64,000 nt of DNA, taken from Taiwanofungus camphoratus. Taxonomy: Eukaryota; Basidiomycota; Agaricomycetes; Polyporales; Taiwanofungaceae. The position numbers and the translations under genes are program-made. Location of the stretch: the NCBI GenBank assembly GCA_003999685.1, contig CP021224.1, forward strand, positions 682,001 through 746,000. Reading direction: 5' to 3'. Positions within the stretch are counted from its first letter, which is position 1, and every line of letters starts with the position of its first letter. Under the pieces are notes generated by a model. The model did no database searches and was not told the DNA's origin. It saw only the letters and a list, made by a program, of their open reading frames with translations. Positions 43,099 to 55,151 of the stretch are shown here, piece after piece.

Positions 43099-46000
43099 TT
43101 ACACAGTTGCGACCCCCCCTACACAACCGATCAGTAGTACATCAACAGTGCCGCCGGTTTCCTTCTCCAACCACTCGTCGAATTCTTCGAACAACTTCAT
43201 TGCCCGCCCGCCTTCCTCCCTTTGCGCCTTCTTGGCTGGCCACATAGCTTTTTCGTGAATGCCAACAAAATTCACCGTTAGGCTGGCATCCGGCGTTACT
43301 GAATCCACCGCTTTGGGGATCTTGATGACTAGGTCGACGGTCCACGTATCGTGACCATGGAACGAAGCTTCCTTGATATGATGCCGTGCGAACTCGTTTG
43401 GAGGATTGTTGTCCAGTGTCCATTTCAGAACGTGGGCATCGAAGGTGATGACTGACCGCATCTTTGTTGTGAGAACGGGAAAGGAAAAGAGAATGAAAGT
43501 ACACACCCGTCCAGATGATGCCAGGATGGTTAACAACGAGAGTGAGACTTCTAGTTCCTGCAACAGTATCGATCGAGTCGTTGATTGTTGATATCGTGAA
43601 GTCGTGTTCTGGTGGGACCAAATAGTCCGGCTTGACAGGTAGTTCGAACTTATATGGTGTTAAGAACTGTTCAGAAAATAATGTCAGCACACAATACAAG
43701 AATCATGTACCCAGTCGTCTAGGATAGATACTTACCGCAGAGAATGGATACACAGTATCCCAGTCACTGTTCCAGTCGTTCATAGGAATGGGAGTCGGGG
43801 CAGCCTCCGGGACACTAAATCTCTCGGCAACGGCATCGATGAGAAGGTCAAACCCTGGGGCACCATCTGATTGCGCAACATGTAGATGCTGCTCCTGAGT
43901 CGTGATCTGCACGCGTAAGTAGCAATATGGTCAGTGCTTCTGCAATGTAAACGATACTCATTCTACACACATTTTCCATATGAATGACGAACATCCGCTT
44001 CTGATGCATGGGATCGAAGGGCGACTTCATTGAGAATACTGCTATTGCCACTGCGGTGACCATGGATAAAAGTAGTATCGCTCGAGCTAGAAAACGGGGG
44101 CCGAAACGGTGCATGAAAGGTACTAATAGAGGCAGGGTGTACGCTCCTGCTCCTGCCACGATGGTGGCAATGATGTGCTCTGCAGGAGCTTCTTCGCCGA
44201 TACGCCCTGTCTATGTTTTTTCAATCACAAGAAGCATCAGTGAACATCGGTACTTCATAAAGGATGGCATGGGCACGTACTAGGGGAACAAATACATCGA
44301 GTGTGATGCAGAAAACTTGAGCTCCCAGTGACAGAGGAGTAAATTGGCCTAAGGCATAGCTCCATAGTGATATTTCCTCCCCAGGATTAGTAAGAAATAC
44401 ATTCAAACCCAATGCAAACAAGATGGAGAGGCCAGACAAGGCAAAAATAACCGATGAACCAATGCCTAACAGCTGAATAGCGCACGCGAAGAAAGAGTGC
44501 AGGAGCAATACCGACGTAAACGCAGTATGCTCCCTCACTTTGCCCACGAGCAGCTGCGAGACAAGTGCGCCTGGTAAAACGCAGTGGCTTGTATCATTGA
44601 CGATACGAATGCAGTATCGGGACGTACCAGTCAGGGCCGCAGGACCATACAGAGCAATGCAAGACAGCTCCGAAGAGAACCAACTCATGCCTTTGCCTAA
44701 TACAGTGTGCATGACGACAGCGACGACATTTGCGCCAACGAATGATCCAATAAAAGCACCCCCAGCGGCAATCAGACCCTTCAGCTGCTCGCCGAGCATA
44801 CTTTTGCTCTTCTTCAGCGCAGGTGCGGGATCCACATACGTTAGCCGGACGAGCACAAGCGAGAGCCCAAACAAGGCGAGGTACATTATGGTCGCAGTGC
44901 GGAAGGAGTAGATGAAGAACTGGCCTAGGTACTGGAAGAAGACTGTGTCCGGGCGATGGTAGCCGTCTGTGAGTGTCGGCAGAGGAGACTCAGGCGAGGA
45001 GAGATGCAGAAGGAGCGCAAGGACATTCTCGCCCATGTGCTGGAGAGTGTGGTTCGGGTGTCAAGTGGACTCCAGGTAAGAGTTTGAGATACCTACCTGG
45101 GCAACACCGGGTTCGATGTTCTCGACAAGATCCTATTGAGGTGAAATGCTTCACACAAAAGACGACAAGCTCACGCGGAAAACTCACCTTACGCATATGG
45201 TAAAGATAGCTATTAGTTACTACAGCTATCTATCCCATGGTCAGGGCAGTAGCCTCCGCCAATGAATGCAAGGACACGCACATCAAGTCCAGTGACATTC
45301 AAATATTGTTCAAACTGTCGGAAGTCGGTGCTAGCGCGTACACGTATACGTTACCCTCTGCATGCAATCTTCCTCTTCCGTGGAATTAGACAAGAAGGTA
45401 GAAGAACTCACTCAGAAAGGATGACACCGGAGCTGAACACTTCATTCGCAATGATCATACCAAACGGTCTGAAACACCCTTGAGAACTCAAAATGAAGAC
45501 ATCTGGATGAAAGAGGACGCTACCTTGGTACGTGGGAGTAGGCACGTATCATCTGTTCAGAGGTTGCTTGAAAGAGGAGCTCTCTGCCAGTCGTGCCCGC
45601 AGCTACGCGTATAAACATCAGCCCGACCAAGCCCGCAGTGCTCATAAAGTCCTACGAACCTTCAAGGTTGACCATAGCTCGTACTCTGAAGTAACAGAGT
45701 TAGCCGAAGCAGTCAATGACACCACGGAACTGCTACTGACGTATTCGCAACCGGGTGTTGAGTAGAAAACAGGTGTGATCCATCCTGTAGAGATTCCTCC
45801 GCGTTGTTAAACACTCGATTGCCGATTAGTACTGCCAGACCGTCGGCACCGGACGTCTCGCTGCTCACAGAAGATGATAGCATGTGTTGGTTCCCACTCG
45901 GGCGTGTTGATCATTACCCGGATGCACTCGAGCATGATTCCGCACGAGAGTGCGTCATCGCTAGCACCGGGGGAGGGCAGCGTACTGTCGAGGTGTGCAT

Positions 46001-46681
46001 TCACAAGCGCCGCATGCTTCTTCCCACTTGGCGTACCGTCCGAGATGCGCATGACAATGTTCGTGAGATTGACATAGGTCTTGTAAAGTCTGCGGCTCAT
46101 CATATCGAAGCTACCCAACGCATGGTATGTGCGTTATTGGTACGAGCAAGCAGAGAGATCGGCTCAGCGGACACAAACGCACCGATGGCTTCCGCTGCCC
46201 TGCTGATGCCACACCTCGCACTCCAGCTTCCGCTCAGGGTTCGCGCGAACAGCATCGTCGCACTGTGCACGCAGTGCTTCGACCTGCTTCAACATCCATG
46301 CATCCCCGAGCGCATGCTCCTTCGTTCCCACTGTACGGTAGCCGATGTCTTCTGAAAGATACTTAGCGTATGCTAGCACCTGCGCCTCGGACAGCTGCGG
46401 GAGACCCGTGATGGGATTAATCCTGTATGCAATGAGCAGGTAGTCCAGATCAGATATATGTAGATTAAAATCGAGTTCCGGTTCTGCATACGGGTCAACT
46501 ATAGGATTGGGTAGCGCTTCAAGCACAAGACGAGTTTCAGTTGGCAAGCGAACGCGTCCTTGGTAATATGGGACTCACCGTAGTTTGCTTTGTAGGTCAG
46601 GAAGGGTGCCCCCAGCAACAGAGGAGCAAGGCACAACAACGACCGCACAGGTCCCCAGCGTAGTCGCGAGGGCGAGCTCAT
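43099..46681 (-). CDS. Vacuolar membrane M28 zinc metalloprotease, PFF1-like
   Basis: A roughly 1000-residue protein in about ten exons. MSSPSRLRWG begins a signal anchor (LLCLAPLLLGAPFLTY). The luminal peptidase domain shows LNAHLDSTLPSPGASDDALS-like zinc ligands (NAHLDS, PGASDD), then FNNAEESLQDGSHLF with the catalytic Glu pair, VNLEAAGTTGREL, TDFRQFEQYLNVTGLDV and a His after DSYLY. A transmembrane half follows: YLALFGLSLVLVRLTYV, IAAGGAFIGSFVGANVVAVV and further spans, and the end is a C-terminal soluble domain with VLKWTLDNNPPNEFARHH. Yeast Pff1 sits in the vacuole membrane and is related to animal FXNA/ERMP1; natural substrates are unknown. Start at 46681 has a Met just before SSPSRLRWG; Met at 46714 lies out of the family pattern. 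No break was found. Confidence 0.9.
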
Positions 46682-47055
46682 CGTGACGATCGACGTCGAA
46701 AACAAGTTCAGCATGCAACGCTCAAGCGAGTTGCCAAATCATAATCCCCGCATTGACTGCGGACACACAGAGGTCATCACCTCGTTGTCAGCTCGGACAT
46801 GGTTGCATCGTGTACAGAAGCTCGAACATTCTATTCATGAGAACTTCAGCTATGACCGCGCTTCACCTCGCCTCGTTCTTCGTGTGTAGTACGGAGCACA
46901 CTGGCATATGAGAATACAAAAAGCGCATACTTACAGCCTCCGCTAGTGCATCTTGGAGGATGCAACCAGATAATCGTCCACATTGGCCAGGAGGAGGCAC
47001 ATAAACAAAAGCTGGGAGGAGTAACATTCGGGCAATATTCCGTACAAGCGCAGGG
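46682..47055. other. Intergenic stretch between the protease and NOP8-like genes
   Basis: Both genes are on the minus strand, so this should hold the protease promoter. Frames here show nothing recognisable. Confidence 0.35.
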
Positions 47056-48880
47056 TTAGGTCTCCCCATCCCCCGGTCCCCCGCCTCTCCTCCTGCGGCT
47101 TTTGACCGCCTCACGATGCCGCCTCTTCCATCCCCTCGTCAGCTCGCCTCTAGCCTCCTCCCACCGCTTCTGGATCTCCTCTGCTGACTCTGTGCGAAAG
47201 AACCACGTGCGCCAATTTGTAGGATCCAGAACATCCTGCACCCGACCGCGCCCACGCATGTCCGGCGGCAGGGGAAAGAACATCGGCCTTTTGGGGTCAA
47301 AGATAGGCGTGTCTGCCGTAGCCACGAGAGGCGGGGCCGCGTCGACTAATTGCGGACCAGGACGAGACTGTCCTTGAGGAGTAAACTGCAAGTCGACTTC
47401 GTCGTCTAGTTCGAGATCGAGATCGAGGTGTCCCAGAAGTGAGAATCCAGCTGAGAATTGTAAGGATAGTACAGTCAGCTTCCTGTTGTACCCTAGATAG
47501 GATCTGTATGCGCTCACCATCTTCCTCACGGGGAACAAAAAGATCCTTAAGCTTCGTCGTCTGTACCTGTGCAGCTGCTGGCGGCTGCGTAGCTGGTCTT
47601 TGCAGTTCCTCGCCTGGAGTAACCGACTTGTCTATTTCCATGACAGCCTCTTCCCCTTCGTCGACAACTGCAGTCTCCGGTACAGCATCTTGAGAGAGCT
47701 CCTGATATTGACGCACGGAATCTTCGATATCAACTTCGACGTCAGAATCAATACTCTCCTCTCCGCCCCATTCAGCATCTCCTTTGTCACCAAATAGGGC
47801 CTGCAACAAGCCTAATGACTCTTGCTTCTCTTGGGCAAGATCAACACCTCTGCCCTGCTGCAGAGAGCTAATGTTGGACGATTTGGATGCTGGCAAAGGT
47901 GGAGGTACAGGTGAAGGACGCGCTACTTCTTCTGCAACGGGGGTCGTGTCCCTGTTTCCATCACCGTTCGAGGGGCTTATTTGTTGGCCTTCGATGTCTT
48001 CCTCGTCGTCGCTAGGCTCATCCGAATCGCTGTTCTTAGCAACGACATCCACACCCCGTGCAGCGTCTACTTCCGTCCCTAGCATGGATGTCCCACTCGC
48101 TTCCAAGAAAACACCCTTGAGATGCTGCGAACCCCACTTGGTCGGGTCAATCGTTCTCCTCCTCGCCCTAATCAGGGGGTCCCTGAGTCTCTTCTTCGAT
48201 CTCACCTTCTGTACTTTTTTGTCTTTTGCTGCTTTCGCAGACGCTGGGAGGGGATCGGCTAGAGGATGTTCTGGGCGCATCCTAATCGGACGAATAAGTC
48301 GTCCTAAAGGTGTCACGCGCCACCCTGAACGAGAAGCAGCATTCTCCGAGGTGACAAGAGACATATCAGCTGCATGTACGCCCTGCACGCCGCGCGGAAG
48401 GCGGCGACGCTTCTTGGGGGGTTCTGCATCTGCAACTGTGGGGGCAGAACGTTTGAAGGCGGCGTTTTCTCGTGCAATCCTGAGCACAAATATGGGAATC
48501 AGGTATGACATACGAAAAAGGAGTATGAATCTTCACCTTTCGCGGAAGTCTGGCTTGGCCTCGCCAATCCGTAGCTTCGCGCCTTTCCAAACTACGCCGC
48601 TGAGAAGGTTGAGACCTTGTTATGGTGGACAGCATTCGTGAGTCCAAACGAGCACACTGTATTTCCAGAGCCATGAGTACTCACACCGAGCTAGCTTCGA
48701 CTTCGTCGTTTCGAGAGTCACATACCCGAATTTTCGGGGTTGGCCCACCGCGTCCACCAGCCCAAAGCCGTCGAGGGCTTTGACTGAACCGAACATGCCT
48801 AGACGTTGCGATAGATCGGTGGCCGAGATGGAGGAGTTTAATCCCGATATATGTAGCCTTTTGATGATGGTTTCCTCCAT
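47056..48880 (-). CDS. NOP8-like nucleolar RNA-binding protein
   Basis: Starts METIIK-like (MEETIIKRLHISGLNSSISA), an RRM RNP2 region, then FGSVKALDGFGLVDAVGQPR and KFGYVTLETT, the RNP1 region. A later exon completes the RRM with NLLSGVVWKGAKLRIGEAKP and DFRER. A long charged, disordered middle follows (PPKKRRRLPRG, a nuclear signal; acidic runs such as SDEPSDDEEDIEG). The C terminus has PMFFPLPPDMRGRGR, VLDPTNWRTWFFRTESAEEI and KRWEEARGELTRGWKRRHRE with a basic end. This layout matches Nop8/NOL8, needed for 60S ribosome assembly. The RRM is degenerate, as in that family. Four exons, intact. Confidence 0.8.
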
Positions 48881-49652
48881 TGTTGGTAAGACAAGCTGCC
48901 TGAGTATCTACCACGATAGTCTTAGGTAGTTCCAAGGGGCAGGCAAAAATCAGATTTTCGGCACGAGGTCAGAAATCCCGGTTAAGCACCCCCAAGACCC
49001 CCCCCCCTCCCCCCGTGGGAGCTTCCCACGCACCATATTTGGAAGGCACCTGCCATAATGGGATGTATCCCGTGGGCGCGTGTCATTCTGCACGTGATTA
49101 ATGTCACTTACATCGTGTAACTCTATGAGTTACCTTACCATATATGGCAGCATACCGACATCTCAGTATGGTCGTTAACACCAATGACTTGGGAGGGCTC
49201 CAAAATCAGGAAAGAAGCTTAGTTACAGTATGTATTGCTTATTTTGAGTGTCTATATCATAGTTGTACCACATTTTAGCCCATTTAACACCTGGGAGAAA
49301 TTACAGCTAACTAGTAAGAAATCCCGGTTAAGGGCCCTCTGTGTCTCGGCATCTGCCGGTGCGTGGCCCTTGGGTAATTGGCGACATCTTAGGAGTCCTG
49401 CCGGCTTACGAGTCACGTGTGTGAGCAAGCGTACGCAAACAACTTGTATATAACACGCGTCGCGTCCCGTTACGTAAGTGGTCGACGGTATGCCCATGCC
49501 AGTGCTTCTGAATGGACTTCAAAGTTTCCAGTCAAGATACGAGACCCAGAAAGAGAGGCAAATTATTCATTAAGATGTGCATACATGTAACAAATTAAAT
49601 ATACGCATAACCTGGATTCCTAATCGCTTTCGGATCTCACTCTCGAGTTATA
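48881..49652. other. Intergenic stretch with a short direct repeat
   Basis: AGAAATCCCGGTTAAG occurs at 48971-48986 and again at 49317-49332, both times followed by a GC-rich block. A long C-run lies at about 48996-49016. No gene was seen. Confidence 0.45.
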
Positions 49653-49798
49653 CAGTCGACTGCCTCTTAACCCATAGGTTTTTCGATCCACCAAGTTGGT
49701 TCGCGGGTTGTGGTAGACCTCCCCACAACCCATACTCCTTGATAACCCATAGCTTGCGGTGTCCACCGAAAGGGTATGGGTTAAGAGGGAGTTGACTG
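49653..49798 (-). mobile_element. Pogo/Tc1-mariner-like MITE, copy 2
   Basis: CAGTCGACTGCCTCTTAACC at the left is an inverted copy of GGTTAAGAGGGAGTTGACTG at the right, with TA on both sides. The total length is 146 bases. The inner sequence matches the element at 14306-14479 in the opposite orientation. The near-complete palindrome of the outer 25-30 bases and the TA target suggest Tc1/mariner mobilisation. No coding capacity. Confidence 0.75.
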
Positions 49799-49967
49799 TA
49801 GATGGGTATATGAAGTAGAAGGTATAAAGCTGTTCGTCAGTTTGAGCCTAGCAGGACTGTTAATCATTCAGCAAACTTGAATGGGCATCTATACATGATA
49901 GAAGATGTCATTCAACATACCAATGCTCATTCCAGTCCGTTTCAGAGAATACTAGACAAGACCCATC

Positions 49968-52900
49968 TCAATACGACGAGGGACGATGATGATTTTCGGA
50001 ACGTACCTCAAAGTCGTCGCCGTTCAGAATGAGTATGTCACCATGAACAAGAGTGATGAACATAGCTTCTCTCGATATATACTTCTTCACATTTCCGCCG
50101 CCTTTCTTTCCAGTTGACGTACTAGAAATGTTGATTACAGGCAAAGCAGGTTCAGGCTCAATGTGATACAGATCACTGCGCACAGGCAGGAGTGTATCAT
50201 CGGTGTTATCGGGATCCATAGGATCGTCTACCTCTGTCATGTCAGCCTCCCTGCGTGCAAGTGTGGGTTCTTGCGCTAGCGCAGGTCTTATAAGCTTTTC
50301 GGCCTCCATTGTACCGGAGTATGATTTGGTGGAGATGGACAACTCCACATTAGCACCCAGACATAACATCGTTTTACACGAAGTTTTCGCTCCAAATGCA
50401 CATCCCTAATGGACCGTTCTGTCAAGATCGAGTCGATCGCAGATTAGTAGTACATACTTTTTTTGAACCTGGGTTGATCCAAGCAATGATCGTCAATTGT
50501 TCAACGCAGAAATTAGTTTCTTCACCATTAGCGCGACCTCGACGAACAATGAGTTGCCTTGCTCTCGAGACGCACTCTGGCACGTCGGTCCATGGAATTG
50601 CACTCTCATTTGCATCTCCGCTTCCCACCAAGTAAGTGTAATATGGTCCTGATTACCATCCGCATACAGGATTTAGTTGCTTGCCAAGCCAAGTGATTAA
50701 TAATTCTTACCAGTCGACAAGCCCTTGGACGTTCTACATCCCACCAACTCAATGTCTGTCTGGAAGTCTCTGAAGAGCTGTGTCGCTTCTTCCTGGAGAT
50801 CTTCCCGGTTTTGTGTGAAGAGATGCTTGACAACAATTTCTTCTCCAAATTTGTACCAGGATGTATACATTCCGTCTGAGCCTTTCTTTGAGTATGTGAT
50901 GCAACCAGTGCATCTGTCCCAAGGGTAGGTAACGGGCGCCGTCCCGTGCACGTCCCTAACACAGTGAGCGTTCACGGGAGGCAGGCGATTGCCCTCCTGC
51001 GAGCACAAGAAAACATTATTTGACGGCGACCGGGATACTGCAGCGAATAGCTTACTCCACATTGTCCGCATTTTTGGTGCCGCAAATTCTTTTGGACGTT
51101 GAGCTTCCCGCAGCCGGTACACAGCCATCCCCGGCTTGATGTCAATTCCGAGATACCATTTTCAAGCTCTACTTCTGAACATTCGTTCGCCGCCAGGACA
51201 TGGAATGGTAGGAGGGTGTAAGGATATATGGGTAGAGCCGTCGCTAAGTCGTCATTATCTTCCTCCGCAGCCTGAGCTGGCAGCCACCAAGGTGTCAGCG
51301 GTGGTTCGACTGAAGGGTCTATACGCTCTCCCCCAGGGATCCACTCCAGCTTGAATTGCCAAGAAATTCGCCCAGCTTCTGAGATGTTTCGAGGAGCCCA
51401 CCTTGAAATTGATTCGTCTATCAAAGGAACGCTCTATGAAATGAAACAAAAAGGTATAAGAATGCGTTGGTACAACCATGGAATTTGAATACCATATACT
51501 AAACCGACTTACCTTTATTCGGACATCAGTAAGGTTGAAAAATCCCAAATAAACACAACCATACTGTTCCGGGAGAGCGAAAGGGAGGAGCGACGAGTCT
51601 GCACACAAGACGATACTGACCGGGGTTCTAGATGTGTGACAATTGATGACAGCCTGGATTTCAGGGGGGCCGTTTGCAGGAATATTGGAAGTCGAACGCG
51701 TGTCTCCCGGTAAGGTTTCACAAACATGCGGCACAAGGCTATAGCTTTGTGGCCCGTCAATCTGTGCTTGACCATGGCTCACATCGCCGTGGAGGCGAAC
51801 AGCCATATCAGTATGTAGCACACTTCCTTCTGCCGGGACCACAATACTTTCGGGGGATGTCTCCAGAGAAGTCTGTGCAATGGACCGTCCCATAGAAACA
51901 TCCTCGGCATTATAGGGAACTAAAGAAGTACTGTAGCTTTCTCGAGAGTGCGATTGGGAGGGTAAGAGACCGGAGTTAGTAAGCATATCGTCTGCAGCAC
52001 TACCCACAGCCGAATCGGGCATTTTCTGTAGAATGGCTAGATTGACGAAAAAAATCAATGAACTGTGCTATTAAAATGCAAGTTCTTATTGGTAGGACAC
52101 CCACGATGATATGCATCGCAAATTTTTGCTTCATCAGCATCAGCTCCATCAGATGGACCCACATTGGGTACAGAGTCGTGATTTGCATAGTTGACCTGCG
52201 TCTGATTCCCCATTTGAGCATTCATAACTTCACTTATTCCCATCTTTCGTCAAGTCATTACAGGCAAGGATCTGTCATTGTGGACGAAATTATTACTCAC
52301 CATATCAAAATTATGTTCAGACTCAGACTCAGATTCAAAGTCGGGGTACATGAGTCCATCCAATTTTTCTTCATGCACTGAAGCTTCTGCTACACCTTCA
52401 TGCAATGTACCTACAGAATCTGGATAGTGGTCGAATATCCTGCTATTGCAGTTAGTGCAAACTGATGAGAATTTGGTTCTGGTGCAAGTGCAGGGCTCCA
52501 GAATTGGAAGATATGAACGAGAAAACATGCCATTTTGAAGCGGGACGGGCACAGGATGAGAACTTTCAGGTGTAGGGGAGCTGCTTTCAGAAGAAACAGG
52601 ACCAGGAAAAGGCTTGTTCATTCCTGCAAGCGTTGGAAGAAGCGGCAGAAGCGGCACGGGCTCCGACTGAGGAGACGATGGCATTCTGTATAGGTCGGTA
52701 GATAGGGGATCTGAAGGCATACACGGATTTTGAGAGGACTGTTGGAATATGCTAACAAGCGATGGTGCAGGCAGAAACCCATCAATGCTGCTCGTTGCTG
52801 GATGACGCAGATCCGAAGCTAAGCACTCCAATGAGTACGCGGACAAGGTAGGATCAGTTGCTGTATCAAATAGGGCATTCGGACTGTCATGAGCCATTGG

Positions 52901-54220
52901 CGAGTCTGCTGAAGCCGCAGAAACTGCAGGGCTAGATGAGGTACAATAGTAATCCCTGACCCTGTTATAGCGTCATCATGAACGTGTTGGGCCTAGAGGA
53001 TATGATGGAGGAGACAAATCAACGTACATGGTGAATTCTATCACCTTCCCACCATTCCAAGAATCTTGCGGCCACGCGTTGCCTTCGATGAATATGACTG
53101 GTGTCGGGGTACACTTCCACAGTATACCATTCACAGCTTGCTTTAACTCGGGAAGTATGTCATAAAGTTCTTCCTTACTCTAAGTGAAATACGCGTGAGT
53201 TCAAGATGTAAGTAATTAATATGAGGGGGCTCACGCTGGCCCATATGCGAGGAGATGGTGTGGACAGTTGTGTGCTAGAGCCTCCGGTTTCTGTATGGGT
53301 AGTAATTTCCATTGGAGGATGAACGAGACTCCAAATCATGCCTTGAGCGTCGCATTCATTCGCTTGACCACGCGTCAGCAGTCACAGCAACTGTAGCGAA
53401 GGCGAAACTAACGATTATAAGCGGCCCTGAGTGAAGCATTCTTTTCAGCAGCTACAGCCCTGTTGCGAGTATGAGAGATCTTCTGTATGGCGTTCCGTGC
53501 TTTAATGGACTGTACTCTCGACCAATCAGAACGACGCAGTTTCTTCGTGCCCTTCTTTTTTGCGGCGAAAAGTTTCTGCGTTCGGGGCACGTTCTTCGCC
53601 TTGACCTTCTTTGCGACAGTCGTTTCAGCGTCGGCCGACTTGCGAATGGATGCATCCTTGTCTGTGAATAGTGCAGTTGCTTTTGCTTTAATACCTTTAG
53701 TCTTCGTCTCGAGTGGGACATCCTTAGTCGCATTTCTGGATCTCAATAGCATCGTATGAGTCGTAACAGTGGCTGATGCTGATCTAAGACGAGAACCTCG
53801 CTTCCTCTGCTTGCCAACGCCCGCATGCGAAACCATTTTTGCAGTCTTGGGCATCGCCGTGCGAGGCACCTTAGGTGCTGGTAGCTCCACATAACGACGG
53901 TCCGAGGTTGTACAAAGATGTCCAACTGCCTCGCATCTAGAACATGCTGGACGGGAACGCGTACACATTTGTCGGAGACGCACGCATCGGTCACATCTTG
54001 CGGGCACGACGAACGAGCCCTGGTCATCTGGTTCACCTGGGAGAAAGAATATCGACTCGGGAGAAATGCGTGTATCGTACTTTGGTGGCAAGGTTGGGGG
54101 TCGAGACACGGAAGGATTCCAGGCGAGAGCGCAGCTAGGGATGGGGTCGGAGATGAATGGGTTTGGTACGCCCGGAATTGACTCTGTAGATGCTGACACC
54201 ATGGATGTAACATGCGCCAT
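49968..54220 (-). CDS. Large protein with Zn2Cys6 cluster and NZF-like finger, function unknown
   Basis: A chain of about ten exons. Met at 54220 (MAHVTSMVSAS) is the chosen start. The first exon holds a Zn2Cys6 cluster, CDRCVRLRQMC followed by C-x2-C-x6-C, and a long basic region (KKGTKKLRR). Then come NGILWKCTPTPVIFIEGNA, a Ser/Pro-rich disordered stretch, and CTCTRTKF with CTNCNSRIFD. The conserved-looking C-terminal third has YGCVYLGFFNLTDVRIK, RISWQFKLEWIPGGERI and WLCTGCGKLNVQ...CGQCG, a W-x-C-x2-C-x3-N...C-x2-C finger like NZF zinc fingers. It continues with TYPWDRCTGCITY, TIIAWINPGSKK, TMLCLGANVEL and finally LVHGDILILNGDDFEV. I recall similar agaricomycete-only proteins but no known activity. 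Exon edges in 50.4-52.3 kb are approximate; it could be two genes. Confidence 0.6.
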
Positions 54221-54797
54221 TATGCGAAAATAAATTTCCAGCTGCAAATTCAAGATCAAGAAATCCTTGTGTGTCTGAGTATTGGACTACGTACAGGACG
54301 ACGCTCAGTCTCGCATACTGAAATGTTCAGCACAGTCGAAACCAAATATAGGGCGAGTCTTCGAGAGGTGTCGAATTCTTCGGCGTCAACGCAGTTGAAC
54401 TCTTTGACTGCTAGAGTACTAGGGACGAACGACTGTCTGGTGTATGGCGATCGAGCCGTGCTATTGAGGGCTCTTCAAGAACCACCTTCAAACAATGCGT
54501 TCACAAGACGCATACAATCGTCCGTGCTACAGTACTATATCCATAAGTTTTTAAGTCCTGTGAATATGAGCCCAGACGCACGCAAGGGTCGGTCTTGTAG
54601 GTAAGAGACGAATGTACACGCGGTGTATACGGGACTCAGCGCTCTCAGGCGTTGAGTTGAACATACAAATATCCCCAAAAGTGTCTGGGTGCCTTCCTGA
54701 TAAGGACTTGCCTAGACGCGCTTGTGGCGCTGCGCGCTACAGCTATGCGCTCCTAAATGTCAAAGCGACGAGATTCCCATTGCCAGTGCTGCCGCGA
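54221..54797. other. Intergenic stretch, one unassigned frame
   Basis: A 130-codon plus-strand frame (54212-54604) overlaps the start of the neighbouring minus-strand gene and has no recognisable domain; most likely chance. Confidence 0.35.
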
Positions 54798-55143
54798 GGT
54801 GAGGTACCTCCACCTTGAGGTGATTTGAGGTGCGTCGGCACGGCTGCCGGTCACCTCAAGGTACCTCTCATTTTAATTTTACTTTCCATACTCTACTAAG
54901 TTACTATAGTGTAGGTTCTGCATAAGTATATTATTACCACCTTACCTGAAGGGGCATGACGACAGACTCAGAAAGTCCCTGGTGTGCACTAGTCTCCATT
55001 GCCTGACCATATAGAGACATAGATGCTATATCTAGTAAGTGGGTGCGGTCGGCATACTAATGCCGGTTACCTCAAGGTACCTCAAGGTGTACCTCAAGCA
55101 AGGTGACCGAGGTGCGCCACCTCAAGATCACCTTCACCTCACC
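54798..55143. mobile_element. MITE-like element with AGGTACCTCAAGGTG repeats
   Basis: The left end GGTGAGGTACCTCCACCTTG with AGGTGATTTGAGGTGCG is an imperfect inverted copy of the right end, CGCCACCTCAAGATCACC then TTCACCTCACC. Near both ends, motifs ACCTCAAGGTACCTCAAGGTG recur as short inverted and direct units. The middle of about 190 bases is A/T-rich and non-coding. It ends about ten bases before the duplicated block that starts near 55152. A fragment resembling its left end (GTGCTGCCG then GACGTGAGGTGAAGGT) is at about 58317-58345. Confidence 0.6.
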
Positions 55144-55151
55144 CATTCTTG

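Noticed and set aside
47784-48641. 285-codon plus-strand frame opposite the NOP8-like gene
   Set aside because: Antisense shadow of the long acidic/Ser-rich exon; Ser-rich translation without a domain.
49968-50369. AlkB or TET/JBP dioxygenase call for the end of the large zinc-finger protein
   Set aside because: HGDILILNGDDFEV loosely recalls such enzymes, but I could not see the HxD...H iron-binding pattern, so no enzyme name is given.
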